Part shown: positions 10,904 to 22,557 of the stretch, piece after piece
Layout of the letters: every line of letters starts with the position of its first letter
How positions within the stretch are numbered: the first letter of the stretch is position 1
Source: Membranipora membranacea
Taxonomy: Eukaryota; Bryozoa; Gymnolaemata; Cheilostomatida; Membraniporidae
Direction of reading: 5' to 3'
Assembly (NCBI GenBank): GCA_914767715.1
Contig: OU612074.1
Coordinates: 22,618,062 to 22,678,061 of the forward strand
Length of the DNA: 60,000 nt
Notes under the pieces: model-generated
The model's database searches: none
What the model saw: the letters and a program-made list of their open reading frames with translations, nothing else
What the model was told of the DNA's origin: nothing
Program-made: the position numbers and the translations under genes

Positions 10904-11689
10904 CTGATAATTGTGTAAAAAATCGAACAGCAAAAATAAAGGTTGAACCATATGTTATTTGGCTTCTCTTCATTTACACTCAAAAATATAAGAAGTTCCA
11001 ACAAAGTCCAGAGTGCCGTTAAATCTTAGTGAAATTGAAAATGTTGTTCAGAAACCAAGATCACGGAACACTTTGAACAGTCATTAGTCCAGTTATACAG
11101 AAACCTTTACCAATATTATATGACCTATCATCTCTTGATATACAACATAACTTCTTCTCTATATATTCTTTATTGACACTGTCCAATGTAACTTGATAAA
11201 TAAGGTCAGGTTTAAAATGAAGAAACCAATTAAATACTTTTTTTTAAATTTAATCACATTAAACACACCTGAAGCAAGCTCATTTCTGTGAGAATATTTA
11301 TTCATCAGGTACCTAGACGTCATTCTGAAATTTGGTAAGTATACATGGATATGATGACAATTTTTCCCCCTGAACTAGATGTAAAAATCATCAACAGATT
11401 AGGCAGAGGGGGTAACTTCCCATAGAAAATAGCAAAAATATTTAGTATAGATGTTTGGCATAATTATTTTGCTGGAAAAAGTACTCAGTTCAGTTGAGTC
11501 CTCAGACTGCACCGGGGCAAAAAATTCACAAATCTTTTGTCACTTATGCCTTGGATAGTGAGCATCCAGCCTTTAATTTCTAGCGAGCAATCCATATTTT
11601 ACTACTCTACTATGTAAAGATAAACCCAGCAGGGATATTTGGCAGTATGGTCAATTAACTAGGATTTATCTTCTTGTACCTCCCTATCA
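10904..11689. other. No gene recognised
   Basis: AT-rich intergenic sequence. Part of it (about 11,390-11,520) resembles, in inverted orientation, sequence at 12,060-12,200, so it may be the outer part of the foldback element that follows. Confidence 0.4.
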
Positions 11690-12277
11690 AATGATCAAAT
11701 GAGATGATTGGTGTTTGATTAATTGTGTAGCAAAAATAGTTCACACAAGCATTTTGAAATGGCAACTGCAAATATATTATTATTGTTTGGCAGATTAACT
11801 AGAAGTTTTCAGCCGAGGGCAAATGTAGTTCAATAAGCAGCCTCCCACTCTGACCTTGCTCTGCTTAAATATCTAGCTAGGAAAGGCAACCAAAAGCTCT
11901 TCCCAGACGGGGAATCGAACCCGGCCACGATGGTGAGAGCCGGATCCTAACCACTAGACCACCAGGGACTGGATAACACTTAGGGGGGGGGGGTTTAAGG
12001 ATAATTAGGGATTGATTGCTAGTAATTAAAGGCTTATTGCTCATTAACCAAGGCATCAGCGATGAAAGACTAATGTACTTTTGTACTGCAGTGTCATCTG
12101 AGGACTCCACTGCAAAATAATAACGGCTAATATCTATACTAAATATTCAACCTATTTTTTATGGGAAGTTTTTTCAATCTAGTTCTGGGGGTAACCACAA
12201 TTGCCCTCGGCTGAAAACTTCTAATTGATCAGTCAAACAATAATATATTTGCAGTTGCCATTTCAAAATGCTTGCTT
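11690..12277. mobile_element. Foldback element with tRNA-Glu-like core
   Basis: Arms at about 11,745-11,822 and 12,202-12,277 are near-perfect inverted complements over ~75 bases. The left contains AACTAGAAGTTTTCAGCCGA and the right contains TCGGCTGAAAACTTCTAATT. The loop carries a tRNA-Glu-like sequence. Sequence outside the left arm down to 11,690 resembles the outer left arm of the element at 1,313. Confidence 0.75.
11900..11968 (-). pseudogene. tRNA-Glu-like pseudogene
   Basis: It retains the A-box region and B box of tRNA-Glu (GGGTTCGATTCCCCG) on the minus strand. It is 69 bases rather than 72 and the anticodon arm is damaged, with GGCTCTCACCATCG replacing the paired CGGCG/CGCCG stem. 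It lies in the loop of the 11.7-12.3 kb foldback element. Confidence 0.7.
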
Positions 12278-12754
12278 TCAGGTCCCCTCACTAACCTAGG
12301 CAACAATGCATTGAGCAGTCTTTGCCTTCGACTCCCTCAAAATGACCATCACAGATACACCACCACTGATATCTAGCCTCTTCTGTGTGAGATCAAGTAG
12401 AGACATCATTGTGTCTGGAGATCTGAGGATATTTTATTTAATATTGATATGGACATGGAGGTTTTTACCAGAGTTTTTAAGAACCGTTGTCTTCGTATGT
12501 ATGCAACAGACAATGAGCCAATCTTAGCCCTAGCTACACTTCCATCAGGGCGCTACTGTAATATCAAATGTAGGATAGAGCTACGGAGACAATGCTTTAG
12601 AGCACAATGTGTGAAATTTTTAAACTCCGTTTTCTTCAAAAGATAATATTTTATAATGTGCAGACTTTTATATCACTAGTAACTTTTTAGCTCTACAAAA
12701 CCAATATTTCTTAACCATAACGGCAGAGACAGAATAAAGTATATATATTAATCT
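12278..12754. other. Low-information stretch, possible LINE tail
   Basis: Short reading frames only. The segment 12,340-12,650 translates on the plus strand to residues such as LPSGRYCNIKCRIELRRQCF without a recognisable domain or splice context. I see nothing supportable as a gene. Confidence 0.35.
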
Positions 12755-13823
12755 TTGATAAGACCACCCTTCCGTCACCATGGAACTGAAAACCAGATCG
12801 CCCGAGGTGGGGCTCGAACCAACGACCCTGGGATTAAGAGTCTCATGCTCTACCGACTGAGCTACCCGCTACCCGGGCTTTTTTCCCTTCTCAATAAACC
12901 TGATGTCTGTCGAAACCAGGATTCAACTGTGGTAACTTCTCCCAAAATCGCTTATTTGATAGTTAATTAGTAGGTGAAGTTTGTACTAATGTCGAGCCGA
13001 TAATTGCCACAGTTTTGTAGCTCTGTTACCAATGGCAACCACAGATAAAAACACGGCCCAAGTGCTCAGAGTTTTGATGAAATTTTAATGCTACAGTCAC
13101 AGATGATGACAGCGACAAACTGATCAATTATTTATTGGGGTGGTAATTTTTGAGAATTATTTCTATATATGCTGGGTAATTATCCCACCAAATGTCATGA
13201 GCAGACAACTAGTCATTTACACCTGTTAACTTTGAGAGTAAAATTTATATTTTATTTGGAGACTACAAGCAGTCGCCATCTTGGCTTCGAAGTGTAAGCA
13301 AGAAAATGATGAATACTCTTAACATATTACCCCTTATTTTCATACATGACTACACAACAATGTAGATCAGAGCAAAAATCAGGAGTTATAAGGGTGAGGT
13401 ATGATTCTGGACAGACCTAAAACCGCAGATTAGTTTTTGAGAGTCACTGGCATCACACACTCAGCATCAGTGTCTTACGCACTGATGAATAATACGCAGA
13501 GTTTACCCATAAACAACGGTGATATTTTTTATCTATGTTCAAGGAGGCAGTCCTACAATGATCCAATGCGTTCGTAGGTGCGTAATTGATAATTTGGCAC
13601 AAAAGATTTTCCCACAAGGCGGTGATTTTGAAATGGCAGTGGAAAATTAATAGTTGCTTGGCTGATTAACCTATGAGACATTATGTGAGTGCATTGTGGA
13701 TCAGTCAGCAGTTGCAAGACCTGATCTTTCTCTACTCTACTATCTAGCTAGAAAAGGCAGCTGAGTGTAACTATTAACTGTTGGCGAATTACTCCCTTGA
13801 TTAGCGCGGGGACCTAAAAGGTC
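12755..13823. repeat. Dispersed repeat, copy B, between tRNA-Lys-like and tRNA-Glu
   Basis: Homologous over most of its length to 535-1,555. It starts with a tRNA-Lys-like sequence absent from copy A, contains the shared internal blocks (GAGCCGATAATTGCC, CAAATGTCATGAGCAG, CAGAGTTTACCCATA), includes only the left arm of the foldback element (about 13,545-13,690) and runs into tRNA-Glu. The right arm is missing after the tRNA, so this copy is truncated or rearranged there. Confidence 0.7.
12800..12878 (-). pseudogene. tRNA-Lys(CTT)-like sequence with a 7-base duplication
   Basis: On the minus strand the D arm, anticodon arm (GACTCTTAATC, anticodon CTT) and T arm (GGTTCGAGCCCC) of lysine tRNA are intact, and a TTTT run follows. 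The 5' side reads GCCCGGGTAGCGGGTAGCTC: GGGTAGC is tandemly repeated. With one copy removed the acceptor stem would pair fully, so a single duplication has separated the acceptor strand from the D arm. Probably inactive, or processed from an internal Pol III promoter as a repeat head. Confidence 0.65.
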
Positions 13824-13895
13824 TTCCCAGACGGGGAATCGAACCCCGGCCACGGCGGTGAGAGCGCCGGATCCTAACCACTAGACCACCTGGGA
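13824..13895 (-). tRNA. tRNA-Glu (CTC)
   Basis: A 72-base minus-strand sequence folds by eye into a complete cloverleaf. The acceptor stem TCCCAGG pairs with TCTGGGA (one G-T pair). The anticodon stem CGGCG/CGCCG holds the loop CTCTCAC with anticodon CTC, and the T stem CGGGG/CCCCG holds TTCGATT. A TTTT Pol III terminator follows a few bases downstream (13,817-13,820). It lies at the end of a dispersed repeat with degenerate relatives at 1,555, 11,900 and 51,440, so it may be a repeat-borne copy rather than a main cellular tRNA gene. Confidence 0.78.
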
Positions 13896-14104
13896 CTGAT
13901 GTGCACAAAGGTGGGGAGGGGGTGTGTGATACCGAACAGTTAAAGCCTTAGTAATTGGCAATACTGCCAAACCTAACTGCTTCGGTTGTTTACACATGGG
14001 AGGTTAATTAGGGATTGATTGCAGTAATTAAAGACTGTTTGCTCATTAAGTGGGGTATAAGCTCTAGACACAGACCTCACATTTCATACCCATGCTACTG
14101 ATGT

Positions 14105-15160
14105 CACAACTAGTGCAAACAAACTAGACTATCTTACACATGAATGTTGAAGAATCCCTTAAAACTTACAGAAGCGTTGTCCGACCAATCGTTGAATATT
14201 GCTCATCAATTTACCTAGATACTAAACAAAAAAAAACTGGAACAATTGAGAAAGCTCAAAAAAGTGCAATCAGAATTATTGTATCTGCTCCCAAGAAGTT
14301 TTCTGTCACAACTGGTAGATCGCTTTTAAATTTACCCACACTAAGTAGGAGACAATACTTATTTCATAATTTTATATATAAAAAAGTTGCAAAAAACAAA
14401 GCTTCTAAGCATATCCTTAATCTAGTGCAAAATTCCTGAAAACATCAGTGTTGTCTGAGAAGCAACTGCACTATTATTAAACCCTCATTCAGACCAAATT
14501 TTGGAAAATCAACCCTTTTAAACTTACTTCACCAGTTTACACCAAAAGATAAATCAGCTAAAACTCTCCTGACTTTTAATTTACCTGGAACATGATACGG
14601 TAAACCCATAGATTGAACATTTATATCTTTAGCATTCTTTCATATTATATTTCTCATTTTCCCCAACGTTTATTCTGCAGCTAATCAGCTTCTAAACTGC
14701 AACACTAGTATCCAAACTTATTTTTCTTCAATGCTTTTTATTTCATAACTCTTTTTGCTGTTTTTAGAGATCAACAAGTTACTTATAATAGAATTATTTT
14801 TCGTTTCTGTAGACTTTTAAGAAAACTTCTATAAATAAATTAATAAAGGTTATAAAAGATTAATGTATGTTTTTGTTGCAGTGTAGTCTGAGGCCTGTTA
14901 TATCTTTAGGAAGTTGTCATTCCTTCCTTTTCTGTTCATGTTTTATATAAATTTTGTTCAGGAAGTAAACCTGTCATCAGATCCCGGCATCTTATCAGAC
15001 TTGAAAATGATGTCTACCTGCGTGATGGATAAATTTTCTCACAAGCGTTTTAATGCAATAAAATTTAAAAAAAAATCATTTGTTTGACTCTTTCATTTTA
15101 TGGATCCGGATAACTTAATAAAATAATATGATTCTGAGAGTCAATGGTATGTCAAAACTC
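14105..15160 (+). mobile_element. LINE 3' end, copy 1 (reverse transcriptase C-terminus and 3' UTR)
   Basis: The frame at 14,140-14,439 encodes a fragment typical of the region after the non-LTR reverse transcriptase domain: SVVRPIVEYCSSIY, then IEKAQKSAIRIIVSAPKKF. A ~700-base untranslated tail follows. The whole block recurs with few differences at 54,890-55,880 on the same strand, which fixes it as a dispersed 5'-truncated retrotransposon. The internal reading frame ends early (stop at 14,437-14,439) relative to homologous sequence that follows in the alternate frame. Confidence 0.8.
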
Positions 15161-15378
15161 AACAGGGTATCATACATACTAACATATACCACAGAGTTTA
15201 CCCATCAGGAATTGTCGGATATATTTATCTATGTCTGTAATTACAATACGATACAGGATGCAATTATAATCTGGACTGTGGTAAAACTATGACTAATGAC
15301 CAAGTAAGTGCTATTGATATAAGCTACCTCTGTTCAATCCTCATTTTTGCATAGCAGGTATTTTTAAATGGATAGACC

Positions 15379-15453
15379 GCCCAGGGTAGATCAGTAGGTA
15401 GAGCATCAGACTCTTAAATCTGAGGTGCAAGGGTTGAAGTCCCTGTTTGGGTG
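15379..15453 (+). pseudogene. tRNA-Lys-like pseudogene
   Basis: The plus strand carries a lysine-tRNA-like sequence (TAGATCAGTAGGTAGAGCATC ahead of anticodon CTT). Defects are an eight-base anticodon loop (CTCTTAAA between TCAGA and TCTGA) and a T-loop with TTGAAGT, which lacks the invariant C56. A functional tRNA is unlikely. Confidence 0.65.
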
Positions 15454-15522
15454 GAAGTTTAGTTTTGATAAATGAGTATGTCTCGCCTGATGTCTCACCT
15501 GTTGATTCTTAGCTCCTAGCGC

Positions 15523-15656
15523 CGACTTCAGCGTCGTGACTTCAGCGTCGTGACTTCAGCGTCATGACTTCAGCGTCGTGACTTCAGCGTCGTGACTTCA
15601 GCGTCATGACTTCAGCGTCGTGACTTCAGCATCGTGACTTCAGCGTCGTGACTTCA
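15523..15656. repeat. 14-base minisatellite
   Basis: About nine head-to-tail copies of GACTTCAGCGTCGT, with a few CGTCAT/CATCGT variants. Confidence 0.9.
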
Positions 15657-15779
15657 GGAACGTTAAAAACTCATGAATCGTTTTACGTTTCCGGGTCATT
15701 TACCGGTGAACCATTAAGGAACAGCTTTAAATCTAACCGGGTTTGGGACAGGAGCTGTTAAAAGTTGCTTGTGGACGCC

Positions 15780-16612
15780 ATTAGTAGTTACGGAGATGTT
15801 GGGCATGACTGATTTAAGGGTCAATGTCAGGTAGTCTATTCTTGGCGTTGTCTTGGAGAGGACTGACATGAATTGTTGATTCAGCTGGTTGGCCTTTTTC
15901 CTTAGCAGTGATAGTCAGAGCACTTCCTTTCTTCAGAGGGCTATATAAGAGACAGCAGATGAGCGTCTGTGTTTGATATAGGTCCAGAAGTGTTTTGAGA
16001 TGTTTCGTTGGGATTTATCTTCTTCGGTAAACATAGTCGGCATGTTCTGTCCTCAGTTGCTTCGTTACTAAGGCACGATATAAAAGATACCTTGTCTCTA
16101 GACAAGGGCAACCTCTTTTCTTGACACGCTTGTAGAGTCTATTCCAGATCTTTATCAGCTTATGGAGGTCTTTTGTTATCCAGGGACAGGAATCCTTGCG
16201 CTTGGGTTTTCGCCGAGGGATATAGATCTCCATAGCCTCCAAGATTAGTGATTTGCTATCTGTCCATAGTTCATCAGGACTTGTGTGGTATTGCTGATCT
16301 ATGCTGGTGAGTCGGGTCGGGAAGTATTGTGTCATACCCTGCCAGTCGGCGTGTCTGTACAACCATATTTTTCTGGGGTTTTGTGTTCTGTTAGTAGCGG
16401 TGACATTAATCTCAAAGAACACAGCTGCATGGTCACTAATGTCGGGGATGACTTTGACTCTGTTTATTTGATCTGGAATGTTTGTGCAGACGCGGTCTAG
16501 AGTGTTATGGAGAAGGGTCGGCTCAGTGACAGTCTGGGCGAGCCCAAAATTGTCCAAATTGTCAGCAAACTCATAGTGTAGTGCTCTATGTTGGGCTCCT
16601 GTTTTAAGACTG
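15780..16612 (-). mobile_element. LINE fragment: endonuclease C-terminus and downstream linker
   Basis: The minus-strand frame 16,557-16,015 encodes the end of an exonuclease/endonuclease/phosphatase fold: TLLHNTLDRV and the motif ISDHAAVFFEI, whose SDH is the usual catalytic C-terminal motif of LINE endonucleases. A basic linker with RRKPKRKDSCPWIT and a YRALVTKQLR region follow. It is truncated at both ends and probably inactive. It is a different element from the plus-strand LINE 3' end at 14.1 kb. Confidence 0.8.
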
Positions 16613-16899
16613 TATGACTACTGCAGCCTTAAATCCTTCCCAGCATTCCCGGCACAACTTTATCAAAGTACCTTGAGGCATGGAGAACTATATGGCTACC
16701 TTTCCAAACCAAAATATGTATCGATGTTAATCCTTTTACTACAATAGTTCGTACACAATATCATACATACACAATTGTGCAAAACTCATTGTCGAACAAA
16801 AGGGATGTTTATGCACTTGACTTTTTGACAAAGGTAAGTGCTCTATTTTTGCAATAGATACCAAACGGCCAATTATTAAAATCCGACAACATGTTCCTA

Positions 16900-18350
16900 T
16901 CGCATAATGGTGACCTCAGTTTATAACCCGCAGATGTATGTACATGACACAAAAGAGCAGATCAAAACACGGGCAAAACTCTGAGGTGGTCTACAGGCTA
17001 CCCAATCATGCTAGTTCACAGGCTACATATTGGGTTTTGTGCACACAGTTTAATGTGGGGAACATTTTAATTGGTTATCATCCTAAGTAAGTGAGTAAAG
17101 ATTACGATTAAATTTAACTGGTTAGAGGCAGATTTAATGTAAGCTAGCAGAAACTTTTAGGAAATGTTCTGTGCCTAAACTCTGAAACCAGTTCAGTATA
17201 CTCAAAACTACATGTAAAAGTTTCGAGTTATTCCCACATGCAGAGAGAGGAGACAACCCCGGTAGAATTTTCAAACAAGAATATTTTGATAGCAATGTTA
17301 TGTGCACTAATCAGCATAAACAAATGAAACAAATACTCTATATATAGAAGTCGTCACACCAACTACTGATTATTTGAACATATATATTGGCAGGGTGTGC
17401 GGATTCAAAATGCTCAAACATCGCATTGTTATCTGTTAATATCATTTCGCTTGATGAATTAAATCTTGTCTGTATGCTATAGTTAAATGCAAAGCTGATA
17501 ACAATATTCAGTATTGCTGTCTCGCCGTTAGAATGCAGCATCGATCTAGCCCCATATATGAATAGGATTTAGTCCATAGAGATGAAGAGAAAGCCTTACA
17601 CTTTGATTTGTAACCAGCAGCAAAGTTAGAATTGTCCTTCTATAAATAATCAATTGGCAATTATTACATCCGTTCAAAGCACTATTGATTTTATAACCCA
17701 AAAACATTACTAAGAAATTGCTACTGTTTTCCGACCGATCCAAATTTTTGTTGTTTTTAAGCAATTTTACTCTCTACAGCAAATATTATAAATACTACCA
17801 GTGTTTATATTGCTACAGTCATTGCCTGCAGTGTTTACATTGCTACAGTCATTGCCTGCAGTGTTTACATAACAATGGTGAATAAACGAGGAAATCTTTA
17901 CTATAAAGCCTCCGGTCATATTGTGTAGTTTGTAATGTAGTATTTTATGTGAGAAAATCTGCACATGAGTACCTACATGTAAAGTATCAACACACAGAGT
18001 CTACTAACTGTATTCTAGAACTTTATTGATGTGTATACAGGCAGGCATCATTCTTCAAACCTTCTGAGAAATATAATAATAGCTAGCAGCGGAAAAGTCT
18101 TGTACTTTTATTGTAAAACTCTTTTTAATCTCACACTTACTAGAGATCTGTTTTGTGAGGATTATAATTCCGATTGGTAACTAAAAATTAATGCGTCGAA
18201 TGTGGTAGATCGTTAAAGCTTTGATTGTTCGGTGCCGTAAAAACCCTGTTTTACTTTTCTGGGACAGCATGTCCTGTAATTGTAAGCTGCCGTTTTCATT
18301 GTTCAGGAAATATTCTCATTCGTTAAACTCTTTATTGATTCAAATACTTT
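16900..18350. repeat. Divergent copy of the 57-59.6 kb repeat
   Basis: Blocks between about 17,130 and 18,330 match 57,060-58,060 in order: one containing GAGAGAGGAGACAA, one with TTGTCTGTATGCTATAGTTAA, one with TTTGTTGTTT followed by AAGCAA and CTCTCTACA, and one with TTATTGATGTGT and GGCAGG. Divergence is considerable. Small reading frames in this interval have no domain signal. Confidence 0.65.
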
Positions 18351-21041
18351 TGTAAATAAACTTCATGCTCAATAAAAAGAGAAAAGATTTGTCTCTGAAA
18401 TCTATTATTCAATAAAAGATGTTTTGTTTTATACCCTATACACTATTGTTTTGTGATGTTTGCTATTAAAACAAATTACATAATTAAACGATTGTCCTGG
18501 TCTTGTTCTGATCTTCAGCTGATGCTCTTATTTACAAATAATTATGTTTAGTGTTTTCTAATAGAATCAATAGCAATGCTGAGCTCGTGACAAGACCAAA
18601 GGATAATAAGTGTCTATTTTCTTCCTCAGCAACGATTCACATCAATTTGAAAATCTGCAAAAAATCGGCTTAAAATGTGAAACAATTGAGATTCTAACAA
18701 GCTGATCACAGAAACAGAATTCACGATGAACTGCAATCAGACGTTAGCATGGCACACAAGAAGTGATATTTGTCAATATATCTGAACCCTGAAGGTAAGC
18801 TTTATTCTGGTGGATCTGAATTATTAAATCTTGGAGGTGGGAACCACTCAAATAACCTCTAGACTAAATGTGAGCTACAGCTTAATTCAGCTAGTTCAAT
18901 GTGACTTAATATTAGCTAGCGCTAAATTTTGGTTAACTGAAGTGAGAGTATAAATAAGATAAAATATGAGAGTTTTAATTTAGCTATTATAAGCATGTAC
19001 AAAATGACGAACTTTGTTTTACCATGTCTCCATGTGAAATTTGAGGAGGGCCTAGATCGAGCTGAGTTGTCACCTCTTGGCTCGACCTTGGAATATGCAT
19101 CCATTCCCAAGGATAGAAAAAAACATCAAACAAATCTGCCGCCGATAAGATTTGAAGTCGGGCCTCCCGTGCTGCGATCAAAGATACATCACGCACAGCT
19201 CAGTGCAAACTGATCTTTCGGGCTCAGTGCAGCCCGGTAGTTCATATCCATGGCTCGAAGAGCCCTGATAATAGTGTCAGGTCGACCTCAAATTACACAT
19301 GGAAAGGTAGTGTTTGTGTTCATTTTAATTTGTCACTCAAGATACATTTTAAATATAAAAATTAGATCCGACGGTACAATGAAAATGTTTCAAAGCAACA
19401 TATTGTATAGCGTCATCATCATTGTCATAATTGTAAATCATAAAATCATGGTAAGTGAAAAAAAAGAGACTAAATGTGCAATAGCATCACTATGACAGAA
19501 ACATGTCAGCTAACATCATTTTACATACAATGGCCATATTTGATGAAGAGGCTTTTCCCACCCTTTGCAGGTGGATACCTCATTAGTCTGACATTGTTAC
19601 AGTTCTTTCTTTCTTTGGTCACTGTAGCGATAAGTGCATTGAGTTGAGTTGGATGGAGTTTACGGATGACTAGTGATATTTTTATTGTTATGCCATTGCC
19701 ATTGTAAGACTGTAATTAAGAGGAACAAATTGTAAACAGTGTGCTTTGAGAAAACCTTGTGATGTAGGAAGAAAAACAAAGCACAAAAATAAAGATCTGT
19801 AGATCTGTGTGTCTTGATATAGCATAATAATGGTTGGTTTGATCATTAACAAATGCCAACTTGCCTTAAAATAGCAAACATGATAAACAGCGGTCTGAGA
19901 AGATAACATGAGGATTTAATAAGAGAAATGATATACCTCTTTTCCTCCATTGGTGCACAGATCACTAGTATTATATATAGATTATTAGTTATAGAAATTT
20001 TGAGTACATTGACATGGTATTGATTCAACCTCTCCTTTGGGTTTGAACGAAGCAACTGATTTGCCCTGAAAACTAGTGTGTTGGCAAAATAAGTGGTGTT
20101 CTATTGTTATTCAAAATAGGTTCCTAATATGGATGCATTGCCTATTTGAGCATAAATGATTGGGAGTATAAATGCGCTAGAGTAGCCTCGCCACGACGCC
20201 ACAGCAGACGCAACAGTCACAGTCTGCAAGTCAAGAAATGAAGATATGAGCATCGATCATACCTTCATCCCTAGACTAGGGCGAAATGTCATGAGCTTTT
20301 TATTGTGGTATGCAAGATTGCCTTTCATTATGTTGGGCAATTTAGGTAAACAAGTCATCTGATTGTATTTCTGTATTGAAATGTGATATGGTAACGTCTG
20401 CTGTTATCAATGGGTTCCACCCACGAATAATATAAGGCTCGGTATAGATACATGGAAATTGTTTATATTGTGTTTTTTGATCCGGTATGGCTATAACGTG
20501 GCCTTTACTCTTCGCAGCCGCCGCAACCTGGAACAATAAAGTCTAAGAAAAACTTTTATGGCTCGCAAGTACAGTCTATGCTATAACGCTATCTGGAATC
20601 ATGTATTGGTTGTTAATTTTCTCAGAAATCCGACAAAGTCAACCTCAAATAAAGGTACCGTTGAGATTATGTAAGGGGGGTCAACGCTCTTTATTCGGTC
20701 AAACAGGTAACAAAGAACATCCTACATCAAAGGGATAAACCTGCCCGCTTTCAAATCATTCGTCAAGGTCATTTTGTTGATTGATTATTTTATGATATGC
20801 TTCTCCCGCTGAATAACGGATGGTATTTGTTGCTGTATAGAAACACTTTAGCATTGTTATTTTGTTATTGAGAAAGTACACTATACAATTGTTCAGCGCT
20901 GAAAGGTTCTCATTCCAACCTGACTGTGTTTCTGCTAGACTAGCACTATTCTAGGGAACTTTACCTTGTACCTGTGTTATTTCGCAAAGTGAGGTAGAAA
21001 ATGGCATTTCTTTATCCTCTTATATTGTCTTTATGTTGTAG
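18351..21041. other. Upstream region of the polycystin-like gene, no coding exon recognised
   Basis: About 2.7 kb before the first coding exon. The acceptor at 21,041 (TTATGTTGTAG) implies at least one untranslated exon upstream, and the GC-richer patch at 20,180-20,240 is a candidate place for it, but no exon can be fixed. A short inverted repeat (TCCATGTGAAATTTGAGG near 19,029 facing CCTCAAATTACACATGGA near 19,287) marks a small MITE-like insertion at about 19,025-19,305. Confidence 0.4.
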
Positions 21042-22557
21042 ATTTTCTTGATGGATATGAGAAAGCAGCGAGCAGGAATCGGTGTTTTAATAGCAGGCAT
21101 CCTTCTGTCATTTGGTATGTATATGGTCTTTATTGGCGCACAGTATTATTTTCTCACAAAATAATCAGTGTGTCAGTGAAATGGACACTATTGTTACAGT
21201 CATAATCAGTAGTCCTAGCATCAACTCTTATTTCTAGGCCCAATTCCATTGATTCAAAGTTACTAAGAAGTACCGTCATAAAATGAACTAAATGTCCAAT
21301 TCAAATTATTGATGAGTAACAGTAGAAAAAAATTATTTGTTCGATCTCACCTCATGACGGAAATGATATTGAACAAAAACCAGACCAGAGCCTGACAGCT
21401 TATTTGCCAATCCAATTGGAATTGAATCGAGGTTTCAAACCATGATTAAGGTTTCTTCATAATATGCTGCAATTCATAGGCTGTTCTTTTTTATATAATC
21501 TTCAAGACTGAGTGAGAAAATTAAAAAAACATATGGAGTCAGTCTGGAAAAGTATGTATCTTCGAAGTTCACTCGATATTCAACGACTCAGAAGAAACAA
21601 TTGCATTTATTGTTTAAAAACCTACTGCGTATGTTTGATATAGTTTCGGCGATACAAAAACTAGTGGTCACCACCTGAGTGGAAATTAAGACTCGAAAAT
21701 GATGAAAAACCAAAACCTAAAGTGATTGAACCTGTATATGAAATTCTTAGTCGGAACTGTATGCAATTTGCTAATAAGCTGCTGACTATTTCACCTCCAC
21801 AAGCTTCTTCCTAGCAATCAAAAGTAGTTGGAGAGTGGAGATGGATAGATGAAATGAACTTACTGGTTGTGTAACATATCAGTAAACAACTAAAAGAGCA
21901 GGCTCTGCGAGTTAAAAGGACGGGTTAATGTTTGAGATTTCCAACAGGCTTTCTCAATTTGTTACCAACCACACATCAAGTTTTTGCAAAATCAAAATTC
22001 AAGCTCAGAGTTTTTCCAATAAGAAAGGAAGGGTCCTTCACTTTCACCCTTCTTCTTCTTCTTCTTCTTCTTCTTCTTCTTTACAATGAATTCTAGCTTA
22101 TACCATATTCCACAGCAGATGGGCTCCTTGACATTCTCCTTCAAAATATAATCACAGCGACATCAGCAATAGATGACTGTTACATTGATTTAGCAACCAT
22201 CTCATTTTGCCTCAAACCAGTCGAATTTCAAATGGTCATATCCACATATGTATCACTGCAGACAACTGCTTTAATTATCATTTATGTTTTTTCTTTAAGC
22301 AACAGATCCAGCATTAGCTTCGACAACAACAACAACCACTGGGACAACAACAAACACTGGGGCAACAACATCAGCTGAGCCAACAACATCAGCTGGGACA
22401 ACAACCACAGCTGGGCCAACAACCACAGCTGGGACAACGACATCAGGTGGACCAACAACCACAACCACTGAGCCGACAACACCAGCTGGGACAACAACAA
22501 CCACCGGGACAACAACCACAACATACTCCAATGCAGACGGAACTACTACTCACCACA
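21042..22557 (+). other. Exons 1-2: signal peptide and first Thr-rich segment
   Basis: Exon 1 begins after an acceptor at 21,041 and encodes MDMRKQRAGIGVLIAGILLS, a basic start followed by a hydrophobic core: a signal peptide. I chose the ATG at 21,051 because the upstream ATG at 21,001 meets a stop just before this frame. Exon 2 (phase 1 on both sides) encodes about 86 residues of Thr-rich sequence with Gly, Ala, Glu and Pro spacers, typical of O-glycosylated mucin-like stalks. Its acceptor offers two AGs six bases apart. Confidence 0.8.

Noticed and set aside
13824-13895. Treating all tRNA-Glu-like copies as functional tRNA genes
   Set aside because: Only this copy folds completely. The copies at 1,555, 11,900 and 51,440 have damaged or missing arms and sit in repeat elements.
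15523-15656. Regular direct repeats that might suggest a CRISPR array
   Set aside because: The repeats are head-to-tail with no spacers, and the genome is eukaryotic. The same applies to the other minisatellites.
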